Shown here: piece after piece, positions 36,549 through 48,807 of the stretch | Position numbering within the stretch: position 1 is the first letter of the stretch | Layout: every line of letters begins with the position of its first letter | Assembly: GCA_001683735.1 (NCBI GenBank) | Contig: LUGG01000006.1 | Coordinates: forward strand, 496,001-560,000 | DNA length: 64,000 bases | Direction: 5' to 3' | Source of the DNA: Grifola frondosa | Lineage: Eukaryota; Basidiomycota; Agaricomycetes; Polyporales; Grifolaceae | Program-made: the position numbers and the translations under genes | The notes under the pieces: model-generated | Told to the model about the DNA's origin: nothing | The model's input: the letters and a program-made list of their open reading frames with translations, nothing else | Databases searched by the model: none

Positions 36549-39022
36549 CTATATCTGCTCGTCGCAGTTCAGGATGAACTTGGTATAGAATCGCACTGAC
36601 TCCATCCAACCCTCCGCTCGGATGGCTGGAATCGACGTGTGATGAGAAAATCATAATCTCATCGCGTGCATCGGGAGAAATCACTCGCCTTCGTTGATCG
36701 TATGCAAGCCATTGTATTGGTCAGTATCCCTCCCATGTGTATAGCGGAAGATGTGTTTCGTGAGATTCCAATAGAATTGTGTATCTGCAGCGCGCAATCA
36801 GTTTCACTCCTGGCATGCGCAATTCTCGCGAAGATAGAACACACCAGTGTTCCCTGCACGCGGAAAATCGTGATATCAGTTAGAAGTTTATCCGTGCTTT
36901 CAGAGACCCATACCAAGAGAGAGCATGGGTGCTACTACAACACCGCTGGCATTGTATGTAGCTGAGCTCATCAGTGTTGCCTTGATGGTCCCGGCAAGTA
37001 ACTGGTACGGATCATGAAGACCAGCTGGCGTGACAGGTGATGGTTCCAGTGCGGTGCCCCAGGAATCTGAAAGCACAACGTGTCCAGCGCCACCGGAACC
37101 CGCAGAGATGTTTGTACCGAATGCGTCCACTGATAAATCGTACTTGATGGCAATAGGGAGAACAGTGTCAATTAGGTGCTTTTGCAGTTCCTTGACAGAA
37201 CTGCAAGGAAACGAGTACAGGTCAATGCCTGCTCGGATTCTGAGCCAAGCTAGGTAAACAATTACCTGTGCTCCGCGATGCGATGGTTGACGACGGCGGA
37301 CACTCTCTCAGGTAGTGCGTTGACCTTTACGCCGCCCTGGATGAGGTCGACAGCCTGCGTCGTACTCAATATGGCCGTATAAAGGGGGTATGACGCCAGG
37401 AGGCCTTCCTTCAACCTCTCCAAAGCGGCATCATTGTGAACAGCCTCCTGCGCAAGTTGTCGAAGGTAATTGGGGTACTCTGGTGCGTACGACGCGGTGC
37501 ATTGCGTCATTGCAAAAGCGGTACCGGAGCGAGCGAGTTCGGGAACATGGGGGTTCGCCTCGATGGCGACTAGCATCGAAGAAAGCATGCCAATCGCCTA
37601 AGCAGATATAAATGAACTGATGAACCAAATTTAAAAATTAAAACGTACTGTGTGTGCAGGAGGAACACTGGAGTGACCGCCTGGTGCAGAGATCTCGATT
37701 CGAGCATCAAAATATCCTTTCTCGGAAAGAGATGGCATTGCAAAGATGACATCAGGGCCAAACGGAGTGCTGTATCCTCCTGATAAAACCAGATGTGAGA
37801 TTAAACAGTCAAAAGATGCATAAATTCTACTTGCCGCCTTCATCAAGGAGCATTGCGAAGCCGTCTGTGCCATATGTGCTTTCCAGGTATTGAGCCAAAT
37901 GGCCAGCACCCTGCAACGTCGCCACATTCGCGGTCAATTTAAATGAATCGAATGCTGTTTGCTTACTTCGAGACCAGACGCTTCTTCATCAATACCAAAT
38001 GCAAGAACAAACGTGCGCCGTGGAGAGAATCCTTGCTTGATCATGGCATCTATCGCAATCCTTTGCACCTTATATGAGAAGTACATCGCATAAATGCAGC
38101 AAAAATGCAGACAACACTGCGATAAGGTCCGACTTGTCATCACAACTGCCTCGACCCCATATCCAGGTGCCTACGTAGCAAGCATTAGCTTAAAAATATG
38201 CATGGGATGAAGCAATCCGGACATGCCATCATAATGACCTGAGAAAGGTGGATGGAGCCATTGGTCGACAGTAGAAGGATCCACAGGCACAACATCTACC
38301 AGTAATTCAGCGCCGCATGTCCGTCAATATTTGAGTAGTCTGTACCTTGGTGTGCAGTCATCAAAACTGGCTTAATGGAAGGATCGGAGCCTTGCCAATG
38401 GAATACAAGACCATAGGTATTCACTCTGGTCACATTCAGAGTGGCATATCTGTGTAGGTCCGCGCAGCGTTGTTAGTCTGTCGATGTTGTAGCGGCTGTC
38501 AAGGCCACTGACGTTGTGGGGAAAGTGGATTCTAGAAACTGATGAAGCATTGAAAATACGCCCCATCGTGGGTCCTGGCCTACCGGGGCTAGGTCGTCGT
38601 AAGACTCAGTCCTAACAGTTGAATCAGGGTGTCGCGGAGGTGAGGAATTCGGAAGCAGACACTGACGGTATTTGTACAGCACTTCCGAGGATAACATAGG
38701 CAGCCAATTTGATTGTATCGGTGGAATAGAGGGCATCTAGCTCGGAAGCCAATTGGCTATGGTTGGATGGTTTCAGAGGACCAACCTGGGGACAAGCATC
38801 AGAGTTTCGGGATGGAGATACGGGAAAAAACTCGCTGAAATCTGAATCGTCACGCGACACATTCGAGAAATGGCAAACGGCATTGTAAGATATGAGGAAG
38901 AGGAACAAGAGAAAGAACAAGCGCGGGCGTATGATCTCCCACCTCGACTTGTTATATGATTGGGTGGCTGTCTGCCAATTAGATGTGAGAGGAAGAACCT
39001 TGTCGACTCGGATGCTTTCCAT
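36549..39022 (-). CDS. CPS1: Vacuolar carboxypeptidase S-type M20 metallopeptidase
   Basis: Zinc exopeptidase (Gly-X carboxypeptidase), membrane-anchored and delivered to the vacuole. The start is MESIRVDKVLPLTSNWQTAT at 39022, followed by one signal-anchor helix (RLFFLLFLFLISYNAVCHF). The catalytic domain shows LMTAHQDVVPVDPSTVDQWL, WGRGSCDDKSDL and FGIDEEASGLEVSK. The later EGLLASYPLYTAIL and GGVKVNALPERVSAVVNHRI parts belong to the dimerisation region. The conserved GNTDTQFYW motif is rebuilt only by a 9-nt exon (36853-36845). The last intron (36688-36626) starts with GC, and the last exon (36625-36549) ends FYTKFILNCDEQI. It shares a 245-bp promoter with the divergent ZAP1-like gene. Confidence 0.9.
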
Positions 39023-39267
39023 GCGAATGATTCTGCTGTTCAAAACGAACGAGAAGTGTTTCATGGCTACACGATTGCGAGGAGTGTGTGCAACAGCTGG
39101 AGTGCGCTGCTGTACTCTGGAGGAGGAGAGGGTCGAAATTGATGGCTGCGATTGGACACGAATAGACCTTCCAAAAGCGGCACTGACCGAGCTTACATAA
39201 TGTGAGGCTCTGGGTGGGATGTGACTGGGAGGGTACTCGACTGCAGCCAGTACAGCAGAAACCGACC

Positions 39268-41460
39268 ATGGGTAATCCTGCTTCATCAGAGTTTACGCCG
39301 CTATCTTCCTCCGACCGCCATTCTCTCTCTTCCCCCTCCAACCCCGCCCTCGTCCAACCGCCCCTTTTCTCTTTTTCGTCCCCGCGATCCACTCCGTCGC
39401 TCTCCACGTACCAGCATTTCTCCGCGTTGAGGACTACCAACGAACAATCATCCCCGATAATGCTAGCCCAAGCGTTGTGTCAGAAGACCGTCGATGGCAG
39501 GTGTCCCTGTATGGGGGAAGGGGGCTTGGCTCAGCTGGACTGCGCAGAATGCGCCAAAGAATGCGAGAAAGCTGCCTGTACCGTAGAGCTTACCTCGCAG
39601 TGCACAGATCAGTGTGTCGTTGTCGCCTGTAACGATGCCCACCACGGTTCGACATCTTGCGTCGAAACCTCCCGGACATCCCTTGCGACGATTTTTGCAC
39701 AAACGGTATCGATTGCACAGCGCTCGATGAATTCGTAAGTGACTCCATTGTCATACAAAGGAGAAGTCCAGCTCACACATCGATGGTGCGAATCTGCAGT
39801 GCTGTACGGACCATCCTGGTTATTTTTCAGACCCCAGACTTTTCTCTTCTGACATGGCCGCAGCGAACAACTCGTTCCAATGGGATCCATCCTTCGACGC
39901 ACTTTTGTGCGGCTGTGGCGATGGATCGTTCTCCCATTCACATTCGAATAGTAGTATAACTTTTCCTCCCGTCAGCTCCATATCTTCTACCCCGCAACTC
40001 GTTCCCAGCCCTTCCTTCGGACTCCCCTGAGCCTCTATTGCAGCCTTCTCCGGACCCATCAAATGCCGCGTCCCATTCTTCTCACCTGCAAGATCTTTCA
40101 TCTCCATACTTCCACAACTCCCTGTCACAGACTTCCCAGCCGGCGCTCATGCAGTGTATGTGGGGTAACTGCCTGGAAACCTTCTCCTCATTATCCGAGC
40201 TCGTCGGCCATGTGAACCTCCAGCACCTCCGCCTGCCCTCGCCACCGTCGTTATCTGCCGAACTGTTCCGAAGCCGAGTGCCTCCAGCTGGCACAACCAG
40301 CCCAGGCTCTTCCCAAACATTGCAGCAGATGTCCGATGCAACAGCGTTGTCATGTCTGTGGGCCGATTGCCATCTCTACCCATCAGCGCAGTCCATCCCT
40401 GGGCCGTCCACCGGCAACCAGCTCGACAGCGCCCTAGGCGTCCTCGCAAGCCACCTTCTCGAAGACCACCTCGGCGTCCCCGTCCGCCCACCCGAGCAGC
40501 AGCAGCCGTCCATCACCAACACCACCACCGCTACCGGCATCCAATCTGCACCCGTAGCGGAACTGAAGCCACAGCTGTCCACCCCAATGCCGCGGCCCCC
40601 GAACCGTACGCCGCGGGCCCGCCGACGCCCGTCCCGGAGCACGACTGCTCCGCGCCGTCCGCGCACGTGTGCCGCTGGAAAGATTGCTGCGAGACGTTCG
40701 CATCGTGCGACGCGCTCACGGCGCATATCGCTGTGACGCACGTCGGCGGGGGGAAGGCGCACTATGACTGTTTTTGGGAGGGCTGCACGCGGAACGGCCA
40801 GAGCGGCTTCGCGAGCAAGCAGAAGATCTCGCGGCATCTGCAGGTGTGCATTCTTTTCATTCGGTAGGTTAAAGAGGTAAGACTGATCGATGTTTGGTAG
40901 AGCCACACGGGGCATCGGCCGTTCCAGTGCAATATATGCAATCAGAACTTTTCGGAGGCGGCGACGTTGGCACAGCATATGCGGCGGCATACGCAAGAAA
41001 GTGAGTTGCTCTTTCTCGCATGTGTGTCTCCTGGTCGTGATTATGATGTCACGCACAGAACCGTATGTATGCGACTTCCCCGGGTGCGGAAAGGCCTTTG
41101 CGATCACCGGGGCTCTCACCATCCACAAACGCACGCACAATGGCAGCAAGCCATTCAAATGCACTTACTGCGATAGGTCAGTTCAGTTTCTGAGCGGTTT
41201 CCTCGGAGTACTAAATAGCGCGTATGTCCAGGGCATTCGCAGAGTCGTCGAACCTGTCAAAACACGTGCGTGATTTCCTCTTCGTCGTCGTCTCATATGC
41301 TTACGGACTGTGATGGCAGCTCCGCACCCACACCGGCGCACGGCCGTATCCGTGCTCGGAGCCCGGCTGCAACAAGTCGTTCGCCCGGCCAGACCAGCTC
41401 GCACGGCATATGAACGTGCACAAAAAGAAGGTTGCGGGTGCTGGGGCGGAAAGGACCTAG
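39268..41460 (+). CDS. ZAP1: Zap1-like zinc-responsive C2H2 transcription factor
   Basis: Candidate regulator of zinc uptake genes. The N-terminal part is Cys/His-rich ([36 protein letters not shown]), which suits a zinc-sensing activation domain. Two separated fingers of the CxWxxC type follow ([20 protein letters not shown] and CLWADC), then a proline-rich linker and a block of five or more fingers ([69 protein letters not shown]). The CxW-x2-C fingers and the clustered C-terminal fingers match Zap1. Three single-base deletions are needed, at about 39660, 40009-40011 and 40582-40585. The final exons splice cleanly (introns at 40843, 40999, 41176 and 41270, approximate). The orthology is likely but not proven. 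Confidence 0.72.
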
Positions 41461-41649
41461 CAGTGCTGTCGTCGAGATTTATTTTCACTGTTACAGACTG
41501 TATATACGCGTTGGTTGATGCTTGCCGGACAGACTAACACATACACGGATATGTTCGCAGTTTCACGCACCGTCTGCCTGGACTCGATGATGGAATGAAT
41601 TTGGTAAGATAGGATAATAACATGCGGACATCCCTTCTTCGATGGTACA

Positions 41650-42686
41650 TTAACTACTGCAAAACGCCTCGGTGGCTACATGGGCATACGGCCTGTGGAC
41701 AAGCTGGATGCTGGACGCTTTGCACAGCCGTTGTATCTCCTTCCACGCCGACGGTTCGATCGGGCCAGAATTGATGACGATCCGTGGACGAGTGGGGTAG
41801 AAGAACAGCCCGGCCTCCACGGCCGCGTTCAGCCCCCACTTCTCGACGCTCTTCCGGTGCACGCTCCCGCTGGGCATACGCAGCACGAGCGTGCGCACGC
41901 TGCTCGGCAGGGGCGCGAGGGCCTCCAGTCGCGCGGGACAATCCAGCTCGAGTGTCTCGATGCCCGGGCACGTCTCGACGATGTCCGCGACGAAATGCAT
42001 GGGCGCACCTGAGATACACAGGTGGCGCACATGCGGCGTGCTCCAGTGGGGGTGCCAGCGGCGGACATAGTGCTCCCTCAGGCCGTCCGCGAGCGGCAGG
42101 AGCGACGCGGAACTATAGGAGAACTTGATATCGAGCCGCGTGACCTGGTCCGGGAACGCCATCAAGCGCAGCTGGTCGAAGATGTCGTCGAACCCCCAGT
42201 CGACGTACTCGATGGCGACGTGCCGCAGGTTCGGGAGGTAGCCCAGCATGTCAACCATGTAGAGCGTGCTGGAGATGGCGTTCGCGGCGCGGTCGAGGTG
42301 CGAGTAGAGCCGGATGGCGGGCTCGGGGTGCGGGAGCACCGCGCGGGTGCGGTTGCCGTCGACGTGGAATGTCATGGAGCGGCAGAGGTTGTTAGCGGTG
42401 GACGATGCGCTGGACAGCATGTAGTCGTCGTCCGGCTCGAGTGACGTGCGCGAGCGGAGCATCCGCATGTACTGGGAGGCGAATAGGGGCAGGGGACGTG
42501 GACGTCCCTGAGCGCGGTGTGGATGAAGAGGGAAAGCCAGGTGCGGTTGACGAGGCAGAGAGAGGTGAATAGCGCTATGCGGTCGTCCACTGGCATTGGA
42601 GATGACCACGCCTCGGATATGATGTTTTCGACGAGCTCGACGGGGAGCCAGGGCCAGGATCGGTGGGTTTCTGCAACAACGGTCAT
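41650..42686 (-). CDS. F-box-type protein with leucine-rich C-terminus
   Basis: Probable substrate-recognition subunit of an SCF ubiquitin ligase, of the kind expanded in Agaricomycetes. The start at 42686 (MTVVAETHRSWPWLPVELVE) leads into the F-box-like helix NIISEAWSS and CLVNRTWLSLFIHTALRDV. The rest has regularly spaced leucines with LPNLRHVAIEYVDWG, VRHLCISGAPMHFVADIVE and SVRTLVLRMPSGS. One base seems missing in the G run 42492-42495; restoring it joins RDVHVPLPLFASQYMRML in one single-exon gene of about 345 aa. Nothing indicates the target. Confidence 0.72.
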
Positions 42687-43213
42687 GGTGAAATATGTTT
42701 TGCGCGGACACAAATATGTTATGTCAAGGGTGTGTCTTGGTGGTTGCGAGTGGTATTCTGCGTCATTATCTGGTTCCGTGTAGGCTGCTTACTTTTATAT
42801 GTTGTGCGTCCATCCCGCGCTCGGATGTGGAAGGCGGATGCCGGTCAGCAGATGATCGAGCATGGCCTAGCGGCCTAGCCACACCGTCCGATGGTCTCTG
42901 GTCCTATGCAGGGGCACTTTCAATTGCATGAACCAAGCATAAACTTTTCAAAGGTCTGGAAATATGCATGGAGCTGAATGGCATCTGGACGGAGCGAGCG
43001 ACTCGGACCGTGTGCGTTCATCATGGGTGCTGCATTAGGCAAGTGGCATCAACATGGTCAAACACTCGGATGCAAGCGCTCCCGGACTTTCTTCCGTGTA
43101 CGCGTTGGGCAACGTCGACAATCATATGTTCTAGAAATTCCATTCCATACATCTTCCCGAGTTCGCATAATGAACTTGTAATGAACAACTATGAAATCGT
43201 TCTCTCTCGCGGA
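42687..43213. other. Intergenic region between the F-box and PCT1 genes
   Basis: About 530 bases with the F-box promoter and the 3' flank of the next minus-strand gene. No further feature was found. Confidence 0.5.
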
Positions 43214-44173
43214 TCACAGACCAAAACCTATTCCAAACTCATCGATCTTGGGTTCTTCGAACACTGGTTCCTTGGATAACGTTTCTGTGTTCTCCTCTGC
43301 CGCGCTTGAAGACGCTTGTCCAAGGACGAGGGGGTCGGTACTCCTTTGATGGTGCCTCTTGCCGATTCTGGGGAGGGGTACGGATCTACTATCCGTTCCA
43401 TCGGGGTCGATATATTTGTTCGCCTTGTTGGGATAGCCTTGCCTGCTGGTTCGCGCTATTAGGATATCTACCGAAAGACCTAAATAAACATCGCCACATA
43501 CGAAGGCTCTTCACGAGATCGTATCCCTTTAATCTTTCCCTATCACACGCTGGATCTATGGAACTGCCCTCGTCGATTGCGACGTAGTCGATTTGCTTCG
43601 CTCGCAGGAACTTCTCTTCCATCGCCCATGGTGCGTCTGCAACAACCTCATCCACCCATCTGCAGTGTCGCACCACCTCGCACCTATCTACGTGCCGCAT
43701 CGGCGTGGGGGAGTTGTAGCGTTCACACAGATCGTCGGCGAAGACCCCCACCATGAGATGTACGCAGGAGAATGAAAGTTTCGCTTGCCGCAGTTGTAGT
43801 GCTTCCCTTTACTCCTGTAAGTACGCGAACTTAACGTCTGACGTTCGGACTCACTTGGCCGTTAATGGTCCAAATACCCCTCGACATACACCCTTATCGC
43901 TCGTGTCTCCCCATCCCTGTGCCGCTGGCTGCTCGTCGCGGACGACCCAATGGCCCTTTGCACATATGTTTGGATGTCCTCTGTACTCAACGACACGGTG
44001 TCGAACTTCTCCTTCGCCGCAGCGAGAGGCATTGGTTCGTGGATATCTAGACCATCCACGTGACCCAGATCTGCTATGCTGGATTCGAGCGACCGCGGCC
44101 CGTCTGAGATCACATCGTAGTCGGCCAGGTCGTCGCTGGAGAGGATGGAGGACACATCGAGTGAACGTCTCAT
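43214..44173 (-). pseudogene. PCT1: Phosphocholine cytidylyltransferase, apparently damaged
   Basis: Rate-limiting enzyme of the CDP-choline pathway. Recognised parts: N-terminus MRRSLDVSSILSSDDLADYD to GETRAIRVYVEG; then LQLRQAKLSF, MVGVFADDLCERYNS, RHCRWVDEVVADAPW, IDYVAIDEGSSIDPACDRER and GYDLVKSL; and, after a short intron, KAIPTRRTNISTP with a C-terminal end DEFGIGFGL. Between VYVEG and LQLRQ the nucleotide-binding HxGH segment cannot be read in any frame or by any splicing I tried. A further frame change is needed near 43330. Either the sequence is poor here or the gene has lost its active site. Intact splice sites elsewhere argue for recent damage or error. Confidence 0.7.
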
Positions 44174-44487
44174 GATTCTGCAGGATGCAAGGATTCGGGA
44201 AGGAACACGAGGCGGCCATCAAGAACGGGAGGTGAGTGCAAATATGTACATACATCTAGCTCGTTGCCCAGCCGAGTCCATGCATTGTCTTCCTTTGAGG
44301 GGTATTTTTTTTCTTCTTGGCCAATGGTCGCGACTCGGACGTAATCGTCATTGCGACCGCGCACCTGTGTGTGGGGAACAGGGGAAGACGTTCTTACGTA
44401 GAATATCGTTGATGGATTACGTTGTCGATCGTGTAGCGCCCTATCTTTATATCACCTCCAATCCAAGTTTTCAGTGCGCACTGCGCT
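44174..44487. promoter_or_regulatory. Shared upstream region of PCT1 and OHCU decarboxylase genes
   Basis: 314 bp between divergent start codons. No individual motif was assigned. Confidence 0.4.
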
Positions 44488-45091
44488 ATGTCTGCACTTC
44501 CTCGTCTCCACGATGTATTATCGAGCTCATCGGATGAGAACAGTCCTCTCGCAAGAGCACTCGGCATCCTCTTTGAGCCATCGCCAACGCTCTTCTCCGA
44601 CCTTGTGCCTGCACTCGCCGCGCACATTTCGTCCGCGCCACCAAACTCTATCTCCACATATATGAGCCTCATCGACCTGTCCTTGACCATCATCTCAAAG
44701 TGGGATGACGATCTCCGGGCGCATTTCATCGCGGGGCACCCGCGCATCGGCGAGGTGAATGGCCTCTCCCAACTGAGCACCAAGGAACAAGCAGCGCTAG
44801 CTACTTCCCCCGATGTCCTCGCGCGCCTGACACACCTTAATGCATGCTACGAACATCGCTATCCAGGACTGAGGTTCATCACGTTCGTAAATGGGAGAAC
44901 AAGGGCTGCCATCAAGGACGAGATGGAGGGCGTGCTTGGGTTGGCCTCGTCGCTGAGTCCGGACGACCCGCCCGTGGATAACGGGGAGCGTCGAGATTGG
45001 TGGGGAGGAGTGGAGGAGTGAACTGGACAGGGCTGTAGCGGATGTTGGAAGAATAGCCAAGAGTAGGCTGAATGTGTTAGCGGTTCTCTGA
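44488..45091 (+). CDS. OHCU decarboxylase (uric acid degradation)
   Basis: Decarboxylates 2-oxo-4-hydroxy-4-carboxy-5-ureidoimidazoline to S-allantoin in the purine breakdown route after uricase. A single exon starts MSALPRLHDVLSSSSDENSP. The core shows FIAGHPRIGEVNGLS, with the catalytic histidine and the HPRIGE signature, then LTHLNACYEHRYPGLRFITF and VNGRTRAAIKDEME. In the given sequence the frame stops at 45021. One missing G in the run 45002-45005 would extend it to EEWRSELDRAVADVGRIAKS and a stop at 45091, which agrees with the usual C-terminal helix. There is no C-terminal peroxisomal SKL. Confidence 0.9.
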
Positions 45092-45319
45092 GATGAGAAG
45101 GGAGCTGAAGGTATACTTCACCATCAGATGCACTTCCTGCAGGGAAGGGGTCGTTGCGCTCGCTCTCAGCCGAGCGAACGCAAGTGCAATTAGGCTTTCT
45201 GGACGTAGGTTCTCTCCAACTTTATACCACACACAGCCTATAGATAAGTGAATAATGTCCTAGACAAGGTAATAGCAAGAACAACAACAATGTTCGGATA
45301 CGCCACACAGAAGAGTCCT

Positions 45320-46225
45320 CTATCGCCGCATATTTTCTTCTCTCTTCAACCTCTCCGCCTTCCGCTTTGGCACCACCCATCAGTATCTGCATAGGCTCTA
45401 AGACAGGAAAGACTCACGCGTAATACCTCCTGCTTTCGGATCTCCCACTCCGGTTGCCTCCGTCTCAATTCGTCCAATAACTCATCGACAAGGGTATATG
45501 TCCTCGTTATCTTCTCCTCCTGCAGCTCTGCTCCCTCTCGGACTTCAGCCGCTCTTCTAGGGCCCTCATCTTCTCTTGGTATTTCAGCTCTGCCTGCTCC
45601 ATATTCGCCTTATAGCGATTCTGGCTGGAGCGAATCTCTTCTCTCAAGACTCGCAGCCGCTCGTCGTGTCGCAGTTCTGCCTGCCTTGCCCATTCTGCAC
45701 GCTCTCGCGATAGCTTCGCTTGGAAGTCGGCCGTACTGACACGTTGGAGAACGAAATTGAGCCCATTGTCATATACCTGATCGACAAAGGTCATGATCAA
45801 TTATATTATCTGAGAACAACGCAGGACACATACCCGACGCTTCGCAGGGTCATTCAAGACATCGTATGCCGTGCATACCTATTACGTTCGATGATAAGGA
45901 AATAGTAAACATCGATCATCCCAAGAAGCATACATCTCTAAATCGCGCTTGGGCAGCATCGACTTCTGAGGGCCTAGCACCCGGCGGTAATTTATCTAGA
46001 GACTCATTGATGTCAACGCCGCGATGTTGGACGATCTGATGATTGACTTACCTGGGTGTGTCTGCAGCGCCTTGACTTTGTACGCCTTGCGTACTGCGAT
46101 CGAACCGATCAGATGGGATATATCCGAGGATAACATTGTTACTGGGACGAACCTGCGTCCGCTGAAGCATCCCGTGGTATGCCCAAAATATCGTACAAAG
46201 AGCGACTACCGGCCATATGGCCCAT
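45320..46225 (-). CDS. J-domain protein with C-terminal coiled coil
   Basis: Hsp70 co-chaperone. The N-terminus (MGHMAGSRSLYDILGIPRDA) continues through short exons with VRKAYKVKALQTHP, DKLPPGARPSEVDAAQARFR (HPD formed across a splice site) and AYDVLNDPAKRRVYDNG. A long charged coiled coil follows (LSRERAEWARQAELRHDERL, NMEQAELKYQEKMRALEERL). One base appears missing near 45528. Restoring it continues the helix (LQEEKITRTYTLVDELLDEL) and, after a 52-nt intron, ends RLKREENMRR at 45320. The exon layout of the J domain resembles the other J protein at 4.4-6.0 kb. The second in-frame ATG at 46216 is an alternative start. It is head to head with SGF73 at 191 bp. Confidence 0.8.
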
Positions 46226-46416
46226 AGAGCCTGACGTAGGTGTCCAGGACTAAATATCGACTGCGAGTTCAACTTCGAATATGAGACGCGTGGTTGATCA
46301 CGTGCGTCGCGTAGCCGTGAGAGACGCCCATGATGGAACGGCATGACACCGACTCTCGGCCAAGTCGAAGTCGGCCACCGTTCGTCGGACGAGCAACTCT
46401 CAAATATTGTGCAACT

Positions 46417-47597
46417 ATGGCGTTTAGATTCAGGCCGACGCCGTCACCATCACCATTCTCATGGGACAACCTTCCGGCGACGCCCCAGCCGCTGGAAGAC
46501 GTTGGAACGTCCGTACCGCCCTCCCCACCGACAGCATGGCTCTCCGCTCGCGACATGAAGATGTTCGGCGCGGAACCGTTGAAGCCGGAGATTGGCATTG
46601 TGAAGTGCAAGGAATGTGGCAAACCCATTCTTAGGAGTGCGATTCTCGAACACGCCGGTGAGCTTTAGCGCGCGTGATTTTGTGGCATGGTTCTGACCAT
46701 TAGCAGACAACTGCGCCAAGATACGCAACGGTGGTAAGAAAGCTGGGAAGGGTAAAGGTGCGGCGGAAGCAGATGGAGGTAAGGCATTGTCCTCCGTCAC
46801 GTTGCGATTTTGCTGACCCCTCTGGCCACTACTTTACTATAGACACGGCAAAGAAGGGCAAGAAGCGGAAGGCGGAAGACGAGGATCCGAATCCTGACGA
46901 CCCCTCCGCTCCAAAGAAGAAGAAGCCTGCGACGAAGGTGACCAAGGGCCGTTTTAAGGGCCCCGTAGACTACGACAAGCAGTGCGGCGTAATCAACGAC
47001 AAGGGTCTACCGTGTTCGCGTTCCCTCACCTGCAAGTCACACTCGATGGGCGCCAAGCGCGCTGTGCAGAACAGATCAAAACCCTACGACGAACTGCTCC
47101 TCGAATGGAATCGGCTGAACAACCCGAATTGGGTGGAGCCCGTCAAAAAGGAGAGTAAAGCGGAGCGCAAGGAGCGCAAAGAGAAGGAAAAAGCGGAGAA
47201 GAAGCGCCTCGCTATGGAGGCGGCTGCAGCGGCAGGGATAGACGTCACGAAGAAGGGCGCGGGCGGTGGCGTGGGTGGCACAACGAAGAAGGGGAAGAAG
47301 GCAGCCGCTACAGCCACCGCGGGTGCGGTAGGATCTACCGTCAGGGTCGACCTGGCAGACGACGTTGACGAGAACTTGGACGACATCGACTCCGAAGCCG
47401 AAGTTGACTCGCTCGTGCGTGCGGTTCGCCTCGCTCAGGACCGCGGCGTCATTGGCGTCCCGTTGGCCGTCCCTTACGACGCGGGGTCGTGGTTCGTCGT
47501 CGGAGGGAGCGCCTGCGCACCTGTAGGGATGTCCTCCAGAGTGCGCTCATGCCACCGCGCAACGCAGCGGGTATTGCTGTTGCTCGTCTAGGGTGAC
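46417..47597 (+). CDS. SGF73: SAGA deubiquitinase-module subunit Sgf73 (ataxin-7 homologue)
   Basis: Anchors the H2B deubiquitinase module to SAGA. Three exons: 46417-46657, 46707-46778, 46843-47597. A CxxC...H zinc-binding N-terminal unit ([20 protein letters not shown]) is followed by the SCA7 domain ([36 protein letters not shown]). A basic Lys/Glu-rich helix and an acidic [20 protein letters not shown] part follow. The C-terminus [15 protein letters not shown] continues as [20 protein letters not shown] if one C missing near 47501 is restored, giving a stop at 47595-47597; as written the frame stops at 47591 with unrelated residues. Confidence 0.9.
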
Positions 47598-48807
47598 GGA
47601 GGCAGCTCGTTGCTGCATCCATCTCGAATTCGGTGACCTGCGCGACTATTCATTTCAGGTGGCCGGTGTATGCGCATTATCTGTTGTGGGGTTGCGCGGA
47701 CGCGTAAAGGCCACAAATAATCCTGCCGTGATACGCCCGGGATGTGATTCAGATATTGTGCTTTTTCGTTCATACATACGCAAGGACTTTCACGTATACC
47801 CGCTGGTCAGGACGTTTTAATTTAGATTGCAGAGAATACAGTGTCGCATAGCATATATAAGATAATTTTGAAGCATCCGGTACTCGAAATCCAAAAGAGC
47901 AATAAATGAAAATATATATTATAACTTGCTTGAAAAATCGCGCTATTCTGCAGCAATCGAATTGCCGTTTCATTGTGACCTGTACTGAGGGGAGGAGTAG
48001 GACGGACGCCTATAGCCATAAGACAAATATCATTGGGATGTGCCGCGGTGTAGATTCCGTCCACCGCGGGAGTATACCGGCGGACATTATGCGTCGCTGG
48101 GAATGCGTGCGCCCAATAACATCCAAGAACCCTCGTAGCCAAAGGACCGTTGAAACGTCGGATGCTTCGATTCAGATTCCATAGAAAGTGACGGGAATCA
48201 GACGTAGGACTGTTACGCAGGGCAGATGGGAAAGACAACAGATCCACAGCGTAGGCGACGATGCCATAAAACGCAAGCATCTTATCGTTCAGGCGTCCCA
48301 TGACCCCCGGCTTACGATGCGAGGTCTGCCATAGATTGATATTGTTATCAGCCGCCACATTCTACGATGAACTCGGAAATCAAACCAATGATGACAATAC
48401 TTTCAACGCGCTGATGGCTAGTAGACATGTCTCCTTTGTCAAGGAATATAGTGATGTTACTTGTTGGAAGCAGGTGACAACAGAAGAGAAGCGTGTCTGA
48501 AGTTCTCCACGCGCGCATATAGGCGGTTGACCCTCCCGATTCACGTCTTGATTCAGATATCGATCGATCATCAACCGGAGGCGGAAGGTGTCGTCGCAGC
48601 AAACACTTGTGTTCTGGTCGCCACCACGCCACCACATGCACCTACAAGATGCCTCTTCTGGGGTACTTTTTCCAGAAGGGTGGGCCCAGAGTGTATAACC
48701 ACCCTTGCAACCCGTCCTTTCCGAAGGAAGATCTTGAGTAAAAAACATCGAGGATAGGGAAAATCTCCCACAGCACGCAATCATGCGAACGAAATCCTGT
48801 CTCCATT
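47598..48807. other. Intergenic region with no recognised gene
   Basis: About 1.2 kb between convergent SGF73 and RPN14. A 178-residue minus-strand ORF (47822-48358) has no family features, and several smaller ORFs overlap it. Nothing else was seen. Confidence 0.5.

Noticed and set aside
45002..45021. Programmed frameshifting as an explanation for the broken frames
   Set aside because: The sites lack slippery heptamers or a common context, occur in many unrelated genes and are nearly always one missing C or G, so sequence error is simpler.
47822..48358. 178-residue minus-strand ORF
   Set aside because: No family resemblance, and an AT-rich 3' part gives a random hydrophobic tail. Not supported as a gene.
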